Assembly: GCA_963784065.1 (NCBI GenBank)
Contig: CAWAQA010000001.1
Span: forward strand, 310,001 to 374,000
Direction of reading: 5' to 3'
DNA from: CAWAQA01 sp963784065
GTDB lineage: Bacteria > Acidobacteriota > Vicinamibacteria > Vicinamibacterales > UBA2999
Length of the DNA: 64,000 nucleotides
Below, piece after piece: positions 9,735 to 18,455 of the stretch (positions within the stretch are counted from its first letter, which is position 1; each line of letters starts with the position of its first letter). Both the position numbers and the translations under genes were made by a program. The notes under the pieces are model-generated. The model ran no database searches. It saw nothing but the letters and a program-made list of their open reading frames with translations, and was not told where the DNA came from.

Positions 9735-11159
9735 ATGCAACCGTCAATGTTCAATCTGCAGGTGCCGGTCGCCGAGCGAGGCGAGGTGTTCCTGATGAAC
9801 ACGTTCTCCGACGCGCAGTTGCTGGTTTCCCCGGATGTGGCGGGGTTGCTCGACCGGTTGTCACTCGGGGACGGGACGTTCAACGCCGAAGAACGCGAGG
9901 CGCTCGACGCGCTCGTCGAGAACGGCTTCGTGGTGGAGAGCCGCGAGCGCGAGCGCGCGAGTCTCACGCAGTACTTCGCCGAGCCTGCGCGAAGACACCG
10001 AGCAGTTGCGCGTGACCGTGCTTACGACGCTGCAGTGTAACTTTGCCTGCGACTACTGCTTCCAGGGCGATCACGGCGACTACAACAAGTTCGCCCACAA
10101 GATGTCGCTCGAGACCGCCGCCGAAGTCGTGGCGTGGGTCGAAGGAGCGACTGGACACGATTCGTCCCGAGAAGTTCGTCCTCACGCTCTTCGGCGGCGA
10201 GCCGCTGCTCAACCTGCCGATTGCGTACTACCTGGCGGAGCAGTGCTACGCGCTGTGCGAGGCACGCGGCGTCAGCCAGCGAATCAGCGTCATCACCAAC
10301 GGCCTGCTCCTGACGCCCGACGTCGTCGACCGTCTGACGCCGTACGGCCTGCAGGGCGTGAAGATCACGATCGACGGTGACCGCGACACGCACAACCGGA
10401 TGCGCCCCCTCCGCGGGAAGCAGGGAACATTCGACAAGATCATCGAGAACATCCGGCAGGTAGCCGGCAAGGTGCCGATCGTCATCGGCGGCAACTTCGA
10501 CGAGTCGTCGGTCGAGAGCTACCCGGCGCTCCTCGACTTTCTCCGCGAGCAGGAGTTCGCCGATCAGATCGCGAAGATCAACTTCAAGCCGATCATCAAG
10601 GCGCCGGCGCCCGAGCAGCCGAAGGGGTTCATCCCTCTGACCGTCGTCGGCGGCCAACGACAAGCCGCTCGGCGGCACGTGCATGACGAGCGCGGGCGCG
10701 GGTGCGGGCGTCGGCAAGGGCGCGAGCGCCTGCGATACGTGCCACTTCCTCGACGAGAAGATGTCCTTCCTCCGCGAGGAGACGCTGAAGCGCGGCTTCC
10801 CGACCGTCGACGGCATTCACATGGGTCCGTGCGAGATTCACCGGAAGCACGCGTACACGCTCGGTCCCGATGGCGCGCTCTACTCGTGCCCCGGTTTCAC
10901 CGGCGAGAAGACCGAGTCCATCGCGCACATCAGCGGGCGTGTCGAACCGTGGCACGCCGCCGCCATTCAGCGCTACGAGCGCCTCAGCCCCTTGAAAGAG
11001 GAGTGCGGAGATTGTTCTTACATTCCGGTGTGCGGAGGCGGCTGTTCAGTGGCCGCTCACACCGAGGCCAGTGACATGGATGCGCCGTCATGTCACAAGA
11101 GTGCTTTCGAGTCGGCGACTGTCAGTATGGCGCGACGCGTCGCGGCGTCTGCGGCATAA
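9735..11159 (+). CDS. Radical SAM/SPASM peptide maturase (frameshifted)
   Basis: About 470 residues when repaired. Starting at ATG 9735 (GAGG four bases upstream), an N-terminal domain (1-85, FNLQVPVAERGEVFLMNT) resembles the substrate-recognition region of SPASM peptide maturases. The 4Fe-4S/SAM cluster motif is CNFACDYC (CX3CX2C), followed by LTLFGGEPLLN and VKITIDGDRDTHNRMR. The C-terminal SPASM domain contains YSCPGFTG and CGDCSYIPVCGGGC (CX2CX5CX3C), which bind auxiliary clusters. Frames change near 9987, 10141 and 10650; the last two are cured by removing one G. Such enzymes crosslink or oxidise residues in small ribosomal peptides. A 30-residue peptide gene starts 35 bases downstream and is the likely substrate. 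Confidence 0.88.
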
Positions 11160-11183
11160 CCTCATCGGCCATTCAACCAAACT

Positions 11184-11187
11184 GGAG
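11184..11187 (+). promoter_or_regulatory. Strong ribosome binding site of the peptide gene
   Basis: GGAG lies seven bases before ATG 11195. The good spacing is the main evidence that the very short frame behind it is translated, and fixes its start. Confidence 0.6.
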
Positions 11188-11194
11188 TAAACTC

Positions 11195-11287
11195 ATGAAG
11201 ATTACCGTCATCGCCAAGGCCATCACCACCAAGAAGCCGAGCAATTTCTGCCCGTGGGTCATGGACGACGCAGACAAGAAAAATTAA
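11195..11287 (+). CDS. 30-residue peptide, candidate RiPP precursor
   Basis: A 30-residue frame ending at TAA 11285-11287. The N-terminal half, MKITVIAKAITTKK, is basic and hydrophobic, like a leader. The C-terminal half is P-S-N-F-C-P-W-V-M-D-D-A-D-K-K-N with a single Cys at position 19 and a Trp at 21, residues often modified by radical SAM enzymes. It has its own GGAG, and lies 35 bases after the maturase stop and before a terminator-like hairpin, so it would be the last gene of the short transcript. I do not recognise the peptide family. Modification, cleavage site and export are inferred; no peptidase or exporter gene is adjacent. Confidence 0.65.
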   Translation: MKITVIAKAITTKKPSNFCPWVMDDADKKN

Positions 11288-11322
11288 GAAGCTCGACACG
11301 GGCTTCGGCCCGCTATTGGTGT

Positions 11323-12852
11323 GTGTTTTCAAAACGCCGCACATGGTCATCGTGCGGCGTTTTCTTTTTGCTCGCCACGAGCTTCGCGGCCTGTGACGCG
11401 GTCAACTCGCCCTATGTCAGGCCTCGCGACGTCCTGACGATCGGCGTGCCGGAGGGGGTTGTCGCCGGAACGGACCTCGGACTCCAGAGTACCGTGTCCA
11501 CCCTGAGTCTCGAGGGCCTCACGCAGTTGGGCCCCGACGGGCGGGCGCTCCCCCGCCTTGCTGAACGGTGGTCGTGGGAAAACGACGGACGCCGCCTGCG
11601 GCTCCAGTTGCGGCCAGGCATCACGCTCCACGACGGGACGCCCCTCACGTCAGAGCTCGCCGCCGACCTGGTGAGAGAGGCGGTCGAGCGCCCCTCCAAT
11701 CGGATGCTCTTCACATCCCTGCACGACATCACCGCCGTGCATCCGGAGGGTGCTCGCGACGTGGTCTTCGATCTTTCGCAGCCGTCGGCTTTCCTGCCGG
11801 AGGACCTCGAATTGCCGCTCGCCTTCGGGCCGACCCGGGTGGGAACGGGGCCTTACCGCGTCGTGAAACGGGAGCCCTCCGAAACCGTCCTCGAGCGGTT
11901 CGAGCAATATCACGGTGGCGTGCCGCAGATTGAAGAAGTGGTCATCAAGCCGTACGGGCCACTCAGAACCGCCTGGGCCAGCCTGCTTCGCGGCGAGGTG
12001 GACATGGTCATGGACGTGCCGCCCGACGCGGTCCAGTTCATCAAGAACGATGAAGTCGATGTCATTTCCTACAGCCGCAGGTATCAGTATCTCGTCGCAT
12101 TCAATTCCCGCCGTGCGCCATTCGACTCGGCGCCCGTCCGCCGCGCGCTGAACTATGCCGTTGACCGGCAGGCGCTGGTTGAGAGGGCCCTGCAGGGAGG
12201 GATCCCGTCAACCGGTCCGCTGTGGCCGAAACACTGGGCCTACGACACCTCCATCCCGCCTTACACTTTCGATCCGGCCTTCGCCATGTCGCTGCTGGAC
12301 GGTGCCGGTCTTCATGCCGATAGGCAAGAGGGGCCGCCCAGGTCGCGGCTCCGGTTTACCTGCCTCATCCCGGCGAATTTCAGCGTGCTCGAACGCGTCG
12401 GGCTGCACGTGCAGAAGCAGCTTTATAACGTTGGCGTCGACATGCAGTTCGAGGTCGTGCCCATCGAGCAGTTCGATAGCCGGGTTCGGGATGGGCGCTT
12501 CGAAGCCATCCTGATCGACATGGTGAGCGGACCCTCGTTCGGGCGCTCGTACCTGTTCTGGGCGTCCGCCTCGCAGCTGAAGGGACTGAACGTGTTCGGA
12601 TATGAGAACGCCGAGGCCGAGCGGCTGTTCGGCGTTCTTCGTACGTCGGTGAACGAAGCCGCGGTCCGCTCGGCGACGCGGAATCTCCAGCGTGTGCTCC
12701 TCGACGACCCGCCGGCGCTGTTCCTCGCCTGGAACGAACGTTCCCGCGCGGTGCGACGGGACTTTCAGGTCATCCAGGAACCTGACCGGGATCCGGTATC
12801 CACGATCTGGCGTTGGGCGCCAGCGGATCGATCCGGCGAAGTCGGCCAGTGA
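11323..12852 (+). CDS. Family-5 extracellular solute-binding lipoprotein
   Basis: About 510 residues of the peptide/nickel-type solute-binding fold (SBP_bac_5). A GTG at 11323 gives a short signal with MFSKRR, a hydrophobic run GVFFLLATS and a lipobox ending FAAC, so it should be a lipoprotein in the periplasm. An upstream ATG at 11254 overlaps the peptide gene and would lack this signal arrangement. Fold markers include EGLTQLGPDGRALPRLAERW, LQLRPGITLHDGTPLTSE, VGTGPYRVVKREP and PVRRALNYAVDRQALVE. No permease or ATPase gene is nearby. The stop overlaps the histidine kinase start by four bases. I infer a ligand-presenting role for the kinase rather than uptake. A hairpin with a T run covers the signal-peptide codons. 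Confidence 0.85.
   Translation: MFSKRRTWSSCGVFFLLATSFAACDAVNSPYVRPRDVLTIGVPEGVVAGTDLGLQSTVSTLSLEGLTQLGPDGRALPRLAERWSWENDGRRLRLQLRPGITLHDGTPLTSELAADLVREAVERPSNRMLFTSLHDITAVHPEGARDVVFDLSQPSAFLPEDLELPLAFGPTRVGTGPYRVVKREPSETVLERFEQYHGGVPQIEEVVIKPYGPLRTAWASLLRGEVDMVMDVPPDAVQFIKNDEVDVISYSRRYQYLVAFNSRRAPFDSAPVRRALNYAVDRQALVERALQGGIPSTGPLWPKHWAYDTSIPPYTFDPAFAMSLLDGAGLHADRQEGPPRSRLRFTCLIPANFSVLERVGLHVQKQLYNVGVDMQFEVVPIEQFDSRVRDGRFEAILIDMVSGPSFGRSYLFWASASQLKGLNVFGYENAEAERLFGVLRTSVNEAAVRSATRNLQRVLLDDPPALFLAWNERSRAVRRDFQVIQEPDRDPVSTIWRWAPADRSGEVGQ
11331..11369 (+). terminator. Terminator-type hairpin inside the lipoprotein signal-peptide codons
   Basis: A perfect 12-bp stem, AAAACGCCGCAC (11331-11342) with GTGCGGCGTTTT (11352-11363), encloses a 9-base loop and runs into CTTTTT. 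By sequence this is a good factor-independent terminator 43 bases after the peptide stop. It also overlaps the first codons of the lipoprotein gene, so partial read-through would set a high peptide to low receptor ratio. Confidence 0.75.
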
Positions 12853-14597
12853 AGAAGATCTCCACCCGCTTTGCGTTCCTCATGGCGTTGGCGGCCGTAC
12901 TGCCGCTGCTCGGGTACGGAGCGGTCTCCATCTACTCCCTGCGCACCGGCGCGCAGGAAGCCGTCATCCAGGGCAATTTGAACGTCGCCCGGCGCGCGGC
13001 CGAGCAGATCGAGCAGTACGTCACCGGCAGCGTCAAGATTCTCAAGGCCGTCGCGGCGGACCTGCAGCAGACCGGCCTCGCGCCCTGGCAGCAGGACCGC
13101 ATCCTCAAGAACTTCGTCCTCGAGTTTCCCGAGTACCGCGAGCTGACGCTGCTCGACGAAAACGGCCGGCCCACGGTTTCGAGCACCCTCAACACACCCC
13201 GCGTCAGCGTGCCGGGCTCCGAGGGCGCGAGCATCGAGGGTGCGCTCATGTCGCGCTTCTCGGTGGACGACGATCTGCTTCCCACGGCCGTCGTCGCGCT
13301 GCGTCTGAGCGAGACGCGGAGCGACGGGTGGCTCGTCGGCCGTCTCAACCTCGAGGAGATGTGGCGGATGGTGGACCGCATCCGCGTCGGCGAGCAGGGT
13401 TACGCGCTCGTGGTCACCGGCGAAGGCCTGCTCCTGGCGCACGGCGATCCCGGACAGAAGTCGCGCGTGGCGCGCGGCGACAACCTGCGGAGCCAGCCTC
13501 TCGTGCAGCAACTCTTGGCGATGCCGGCGGGCGCGGCGGTCGCGTCCGCCCAGTACGAGGACGAGCGCGGCGAGATGCTCCGTGTCGGCGCGCGGCTGCC
13601 CGCCCTCGGCTGGACCATCATGGTCGATCAGCCGGTCGCCGAGGCGTTCGCCATTCCCCTGCGCCTTCAGAACCAGCTCGGCTTCGCCATCGCCGCGGCG
13701 CTGTTGATCATGCTGCTGGTCGGGTATTTCTGGGGCCGCAGCTTCATCGCGCCGATCCTCGCGCTCACGCGCGGAACACGAGCGCTCGCCGCCGGACATC
13801 TCGACGAGCGCGTGCAGGTCTCGTCGACCGACGAGCTCGGCCAGCTTGGCGACGCCTTCAACAACATGGCGGACAAGCTGGTGGAGCTGCAGGAAGACGT
13901 GCGGAAGAAGGAACGCCAGGCCATCTTCGGACGCATTGCCGTCGGCCTCGTCCACGACCTCTCGCACCCGATCCAGAACATCGGCAACAGCTGCAAGCTG
14001 ATGGTGAAGATGTTCGACGACCTGCAGTACCGCCAGACCTTCCGCACCACCGTGGAGCGCGAGCTCTCACAGGTCAAGCGCGTGCTCGACGACCTGCGCA
14101 ACCTCGCGCGGCCGCTGCCGCTCGAGCGCTTCCCCATCGACGTCAACAAGGCGCTGTCCGAGCTCGCGGAATCGATGCAGACCACCGCCGAGAGCACCGG
14201 CCTGACGCTCGACACCGAGCTCCTCCTCGGGCCGCTCTACGTCGAAGGGGATCTGTTCGCGCTCAATCGAGTCTACAGAAACCTGATCATCAATGCGCTG
14301 CAGGCGACCGCGCCCCGCGGGCGCGTCGTCGTACGGACGATGAGGCAGGACGGGCAGGCGGTGATCGAGATCGCGGACACCGGGTGCGGCATCCCCGTGG
14401 AACGTCTCGACACGATCTTCGAGGACTTCGCCACCACCAAGCGCCGCGGATTGGGGCTCGGCCTTGCGATCTCCAAGAAGATCGTCGAGCAGCTCGATGG
14501 CACGATCGAGGTGACGAGCGAGGTCGGACTCGGAACCACGTTCACGGTCCGCTTCCCGCTCACCAAGGCGCGCCCGTCGCAACTCGCGGCCGTCTAG
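12849..14597 (+). CDS. Membrane sensor histidine kinase with periplasmic Cache-like domain
   Basis: 582 residues starting at GTG 12849, which overlaps the lipoprotein stop (GTGA). One membrane helix (FAFLMALAAVLPLLGYGAVSIYSL), a periplasmic region of about 240 residues with a double-Cache pattern (LTLLDENGRPTVSS, GEQGYALVVTGEGLLLAHGD), a second helix (IAAALLIMLLVGYFWG) and a HAMP linker (LTRGTRALAAGHLDERV) precede the kinase core. The phospho-acceptor box is GLVHDLSHPIQNIGNS, the N box NLIINALQATAPRG, and the G boxes ADTGCGIP and GLGLGLAISKKI. The coupling to the solute-binding lipoprotein suggests that the bound ligand is what it senses. The likely target is the sigma-54 regulator at 7984-9373. 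Confidence 0.92.
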   Translation: MKKISTRFAFLMALAAVLPLLGYGAVSIYSLRTGAQEAVIQGNLNVARRAAEQIEQYVTGSVKILKAVAADLQQTGLAPWQQDRILKNFVLEFPEYRELTLLDENGRPTVSSTLNTPRVSVPGSEGASIEGALMSRFSVDDDLLPTAVVALRLSETRSDGWLVGRLNLEEMWRMVDRIRVGEQGYALVVTGEGLLLAHGDPGQKSRVARGDNLRSQPLVQQLLAMPAGAAVASAQYEDERGEMLRVGARLPALGWTIMVDQPVAEAFAIPLRLQNQLGFAIAAALLIMLLVGYFWGRSFIAPILALTRGTRALAAGHLDERVQVSSTDELGQLGDAFNNMADKLVELQEDVRKKERQAIFGRIAVGLVHDLSHPIQNIGNSCKLMVKMFDDLQYRQTFRTTVERELSQVKRVLDDLRNLARPLPLERFPIDVNKALSELAESMQTTAESTGLTLDTELLLGPLYVEGDLFALNRVYRNLIINALQATAPRGRVVVRTMRQDGQAVIEIADTGCGIPVERLDTIFEDFATTKRRGLGLGLAISKKIVEQLDGTIEVTSEVGLGTTFTVRFPLTKARPSQLAAV

Positions 14598-14617
14598 TAC
14601 GCGATCTCGATCTCGAG

Positions 14618-14649
14618 AAAAAAAGAAACCCGGCGCCGCTGCGCCGGGT
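14618..14649 (-). terminator. Terminator of the HU gene
   Basis: On the minus strand a 9-bp stem (ACCCGGCGC with GCGCCGGGT, 14628-14649) is followed by a T-rich run from the A stretch at 14618-14627. It stands about 45 bases after the HU stop, and 21 bases from the convergent kinase stop, so it may serve both. Confidence 0.8.
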
Positions 14650-14694
14650 CCAAAGGGGGGATACGCCGCGTCCGCTGCCGGACGCCGGGCTCGG

Positions 14695-14994
14695 TTACTT
14701 CTTCGGGAGAACCGTGTCCTTCAACTGCTTCGCGATGCGCGCCTTCACCACTGTCTTGGCAGGAATCTTGATGGCCTCGCCCGTCGCCGGGTTGCGGCCC
14801 ATGCGCGCCTTGCGCTTCTGCACGACGAGCTTGACCATTCCAGGGAGGACGAACTCGCCCGACCGCTTCAACTCCTTTTCGGCCAGCGTCGTCAGCTCAT
14901 CGAAGAACTCGCGCGCCTGAGTCCGCTTCACTTCGAAGCGCTCGGCGAAATGCGAGAACAACTCTGATTTGCCCATTCTCCGGGCCTCTGCCAT
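14695..14994 (-). CDS. HU-family DNA-binding protein
   Basis: About 93-99 residues of the bacterial histone-like HU/IHF family, a dimer that bends and compacts DNA. The helical N-terminal half has GKSELFSHFAERFEVKRTQA. The beta arms follow with GEFVLPGMVKLVVQKRKARM and the DNA-inserting RNPATGE tip, then the family ending IPAKTVVKARIAKQLKD. The start is either ATG 14994 or the internal ATG 14976 (MGKSEL), which fits the usual length of 90-94 residues better. It is transcribed alone, with a clear terminator. Confidence 0.92.
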   Translation of the reverse strand: MAEARRMGKSELFSHFAERFEVKRTQAREFFDELTTLAEKELKRSGEFVLPGMVKLVVQKRKARMGRNPATGEAIKIPAKTVVKARIAKQLKDTVLPKK

Positions 14995-15170
14995 CTTTTC
15001 CCCCCATTGCTGGTGCGCGCCAGTCGCTCGGCCGCGGAACAGTTGCGCGCGCGCTCACTGCTGCGGAATTCCCAGGAAATCGCGTAATCCTAGCGCGCGA
15101 GTGGATCGCTGTCAATGAACGTACGCGTGAAACCCTGCGATTTCCGGCCAAAGTGCTAGAATTTTCGCAA

Positions 15171-15524
15171 ATGTCAAGCACGACGACGATCGAGACATTT
15201 CCGAATCCTCGTCCCGGTCGCGACTACGAGATTGCCATCGACATCCCCGAGTTCACGTCGCTCTGTCCCAAGACGGGCTTACCCGACTTCGGCGAAATCC
15301 GCATCACATACGTGCCCGGGGACCGCTGTATCGAGCTGAAATCGCTCAAGTATTACTTCATCGACTTTCGCAACCGCGGCATCTTCTACGAGGACGTGAC
15401 CAACCAGATCCTCGACGACCTCGTCGCCGTGTGCGAGCCCCGGCGCATGACCGTCGTCGGCGACTTCACGCCCCGCGGCGGCATCAAGACCGTGATCACG
15501 GCGTCTCACGAGGCGGAGAAATAG
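15171..15524 (+). CDS. queF: NADPH-dependent 7-cyano-7-deazaguanine reductase QueF
   Basis: 117-residue short-type QueF that reduces preQ0 to preQ1 in queuosine synthesis, a tRNA wobble-base modification. The catalytic Cys and Asp lie in FTSLCPKTGLPDFGEI, and the NADPH-binding QueF motif is ELKSLKYYFIDFRN. The C-terminal end, VVGDFTPRGGI, is also typical. ATG 15171 is chosen because it gives the standard N-terminus; no good ribosome binding site is visible. No other queuosine gene is in the window. Confidence 0.95.
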   Translation: MSSTTTIETFPNPRPGRDYEIAIDIPEFTSLCPKTGLPDFGEIRITYVPGDRCIELKSLKYYFIDFRNRGIFYEDVTNQILDDLVAVCEPRRMTVVGDFTPRGGIKTVITASHEAEK

Positions 15525-15551
15525 ACCCGGTCTTTTTCAGACGCACCTCGC

Positions 15552-15689
15552 GCCGGGTCCAAAGGACCCGGCCTACGCCCTGCCAACCCGACGGAAACCC
15601 CGACTCCCGAATCCATTCGAGACCGGGAGCATCGGGAGTTGGCGCAGCGGAGACTGTTGGGAATTGGGAATTGGGAATTGGGAGTTGAC
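15552..15689. repeat. Hairpin plus heptamer repeat between queF and the Smr gene
   Basis: First a 9-bp hairpin (GCCGGGTCC, AAA, GGACCCGGC; 15552-15572) that could end the queF transcript. Then ACTCCCGA and TCGGGAGT (15603-15639) pair across about 20 bases. Finally the unit TTGGGAA is repeated three times and runs into TTGGGAGTTGAC (15657-15689), directly before the Smr start codon. The last unit supplies GGGAG as the Smr ribosome binding site. Related words occur at 30.8-31.1 kb. Confidence 0.7.
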
Positions 15690-15947
15690 ATGACTCACCA
15701 CGTCCCGATCGAGGCGTCCCTCGATCTCCACACCTTCGCGCCGCGCGACATCAAGTCGGTGGTCGAGGAGTACGTGAGCGCGGCGCACGAGGCGGGACTG
15801 CGCGAGGTGAGGCTGATCCACGGCCGCGGCAAGGGCGTTCAGCGCGGCATCGTGCAGCAGGCACTGGAGCGTCACCCGCTGGTCCTCGAGTTCTGGGACG
15901 CCGACGAGACGCACCTCGGCGCCACGGTGGCGCGTCTCCAGGACTGA
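15690..15947 (+). CDS. Small Smr-domain protein
   Basis: An 85-residue protein consisting of little more than an Smr domain, the nuclease/nicking module first seen at the C-terminus of MutS2. The two signature blocks are there: LDLHTFAPRDIKSVVEEY at the start and LIHGRGKGVQRGIVQQAL with the HGRGKG loop. Stand-alone Smr proteins act on branched DNA or RNA; the target here is unknown. ATG 15690 is preceded by GGGAG from the repeat array. Confidence 0.9.
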   Translation: MTHHVPIEASLDLHTFAPRDIKSVVEEYVSAAHEAGLREVRLIHGRGKGVQRGIVQQALERHPLVLEFWDADETHLGATVARLQD

Positions 15948-16065
15948 TCGCAGAAACTTCAACCTCAGCGCGCGGACCCGTAGCGGATTCCTCACCCTTT
16001 TCGCGCCCGATCGCCGGGATCCCCAATATTTCGCCGCGGAATGGCTGCTGCAGACCTGCGGCCGC

Positions 16066-18454
16066 ATGCCTTCCCTCAACGACCACCTTCGTCCGGGCGA
16101 TGCCGTGCGGATCCGGGACCAACGCTGGCGCGTCACCCGCCGCGTCGCGTACGACGACGTCACGCTGATCGAGGTCCTCGGCGCCGACCAGGGCAACCGC
16201 GGTACGCACGCAGGCTTCCTGCTGCCCTTCGAGCCGCTCGAACGCCTCGTCGTCTCCGAGACGCCCCAGGTGGTGCGTCCCGCCAGGTGGCGACGAATCG
16301 CCCGCGCGGCGCTGGCCGATGCAACGCCCTCGCCGCTCGCACTCCGCGCCGCGGCGCGCGCCCGCCTGGCAATCGTCCCGTTTCAACTCGAGCCCGCGCT
16401 GGCCGTGACCTCGGCCCGCGGCTGCCGCCTGCTGATAGCGGACGAAGTCGGCCTGGGAAAGACGATCCAGGCCGGGCTCATCGTCGCGGAGGTCTTCACG
16501 AGGGAAACCGACGCCCGGGCGCTCGTCGTGTGCCCCGCCGGCTTGCGCGCGCAGTGGCAGGGCGAACTGGAGGGGCGCTTCGGGCTGCCTGCGGTCGTTC
16601 TCGACGCGGCGGCGAGCGCGCGTGTGGGAACGGGTCACGGTCCGGGCGGGAACCCGTGGCTGTCGCTGCGCCTCGTCGTGACATCGATCGACTACGTGAA
16701 GCGCCCCGAGGTGATCCGCGGGTTCGAAGTCGCTCGTGTGGGACGTCGTGGTGTTCGACGAGGCGCACTCGCTGGCCGGCACATCGGACCGCGCTGCGGC
16801 GGCTGCGGCGCTCGGCACGCGCGCCCGGCGCGTCGTGATGCTCACCGCGACTCCTCACTCCGGAGACGACGAGGCGTTTCGCCGGCTTTGTGGCGTGGGG
16901 CGCCTCGAGAACGATCCGCCGTTGATCGTGTTCCGCCGCAGCCGCGCCGACGCCGGCATTGCCACCTTGCGGCGCACCGTGATGCTGAGGGTGAGGCCCT
17001 CGCGAGCCGAAGACGCGATGCATCACGCCTTGCTGTCGTACGCGCGTCGCGTCTGGAATCGCTCGCCGGGTGGCGATCCGGGTGCGAGGCTCGCGATGAC
17101 CGTCCTGATGCGGCGCGCGTGGAGCAGCGCCACATCATTGGCGCGATCGATCGAGCGCCGGATTTCGTTGCTCGCGCTGCCGCCCGCACACGATGCGCAG
17201 CCGGGATTGCCCTTCGTCGAAGCGGATGCCGAGGACGACGAGCCGGCAACGCTGCTCGGAACGCCGGGCCTCGACGATGCAGTCGAGGAGCAGCGGACCC
17301 TCGAACGGCTGCTTGCGCTCGCGCGGCGAGCCACGGGAGCGGAGAGCAAGATCGGCGCGCTCGTTCGCCTGCTCCGCCGCGTGCGGGAACCGGTCCTCAT
17401 CTTCACCGAATATCGCGACACGCTGGCGCACGTGGCGGAACGGCTGCCGGTAACCGCGATATCGCTGCACGGCGGGATGACTGCTCTCCAGCGGCTGGGC
17501 GCTGCGCGTGAATTCACCAGCGGAACCGCGGCCGTGTTGCTCGCCACCGACGCGGCGAGCGAGGGGTTGAATCTCCACACGCGCTGCCGCCTCGTCATCA
17601 ACCTCGAGCTTCCGTGGACGCCGCTTCGACTGGAGCAGCGCGTGGGCCGTGTCGATCGCATCGGCCAGTCGCGGCCCGTGCACGCGCTCCACCTGGTGGC
17701 TCGCGGCACCGGCGAGGAATCGGTCGTCGCTCGCCTGTCGGAGCGCGAGACACGCGCGCGCGCGTCGCTGGAGCAGATCGCCGAGGCGGTACTTGCTGGC
17801 GCGTCACGCGCGGCGGCCCACTGGCCCGGCGAGCCGTTGCCAATGAAGGACGTCTTCACGATGGACCTTCGCAAGGAGGCGCACGCGGAGGCCGAACGGC
17901 TGCACTGTGCCCGGGCGCTGATCGACAGCGACGCCGTCACATCCCGGCGGCCCGCCATCTGCGTCCTTCGCGGTCGCGCACGGATGGACCGCCGGCGGTT
18001 CTGGGTCTGGCGGCTCACGTTTACCGACGGGAACGGCCGCCTGCTGTGGGAATCGCTCGTACCGCTCGAGGCACACGCGACGCGAGGGCCCTCGACACCC
18101 GGATGGGCACGGGTGTCCCTGGACGGGCGCGACGCGCGTCTCACGGCGCTGATCGAACGGGCGCAGGGCGAGAGGCTCACCCAGATCGCCGAAGAGATGC
18201 GGGCAAGCGTCGTGCTGCTCAGGCGGCGCGAGCAGGCGATCGCCCGCGCGGTCGAGGCACGGCACGCGCGTCTTGCCGCCGCGCTCCTCCAGCCGGGTCT
18301 GTTCGACCGCCGTACCGAGCGGGCGGCGACCGCCCGGGCTTCGTTGATGGACGAGGCACGCTCACGAGCGGCTGCGAGGGTCACGCAGCTCGAAGCGGCG
18401 GGCCGCCCTGTCGTCGAGGAATGCAGGCTCGTGTTCGCCGTCGCGTTCGAGTGA
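16066..18454 (+). CDS. SNF2-type superfamily 2 helicase (frameshifted)
   Basis: About 796 residues. Motif I is ADEVGLGKTIQAGLIVAE, motif II VVVFDEAHSLAG, motif III MLTATPHSGDDEAF, and the second RecA lobe has VLIFTEYRDTLAHV, LLATDAASEGLNLHT and QRVGRVDRIGQ. This is the RapA/SNF2-like class that translocates on duplex DNA. One extra G near 16730, just before motif II, breaks the frame; removing it gives FESLVWDVVVFDEAH. The C-terminal 250 residues are rich in helices and end in the Gln/Leu-Phe sequence LLQPGLFDRR. The stop is followed after one base by the methyltransferase ATG, so the two form an operon. I infer a defence role. Confidence 0.88.
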
Positions 18455-18455
18455 C

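Noticed and set aside
11254..11322. Upstream ATG start for the solute-binding protein
   Set aside because: It would overlap the peptide gene and put 23 odd residues before the signal; GTG 11323 gives a proper lipoprotein signal.
12765..13967. 400-codon antisense frame opposite the histidine kinase
   Set aside because: Same reason: no family motif, lies wholly opposite a well-supported gene.
11323..14597. Peptide ABC importer operon
   Set aside because: Only the binding protein is present; the next gene is a histidine kinase, not a permease or ATPase.
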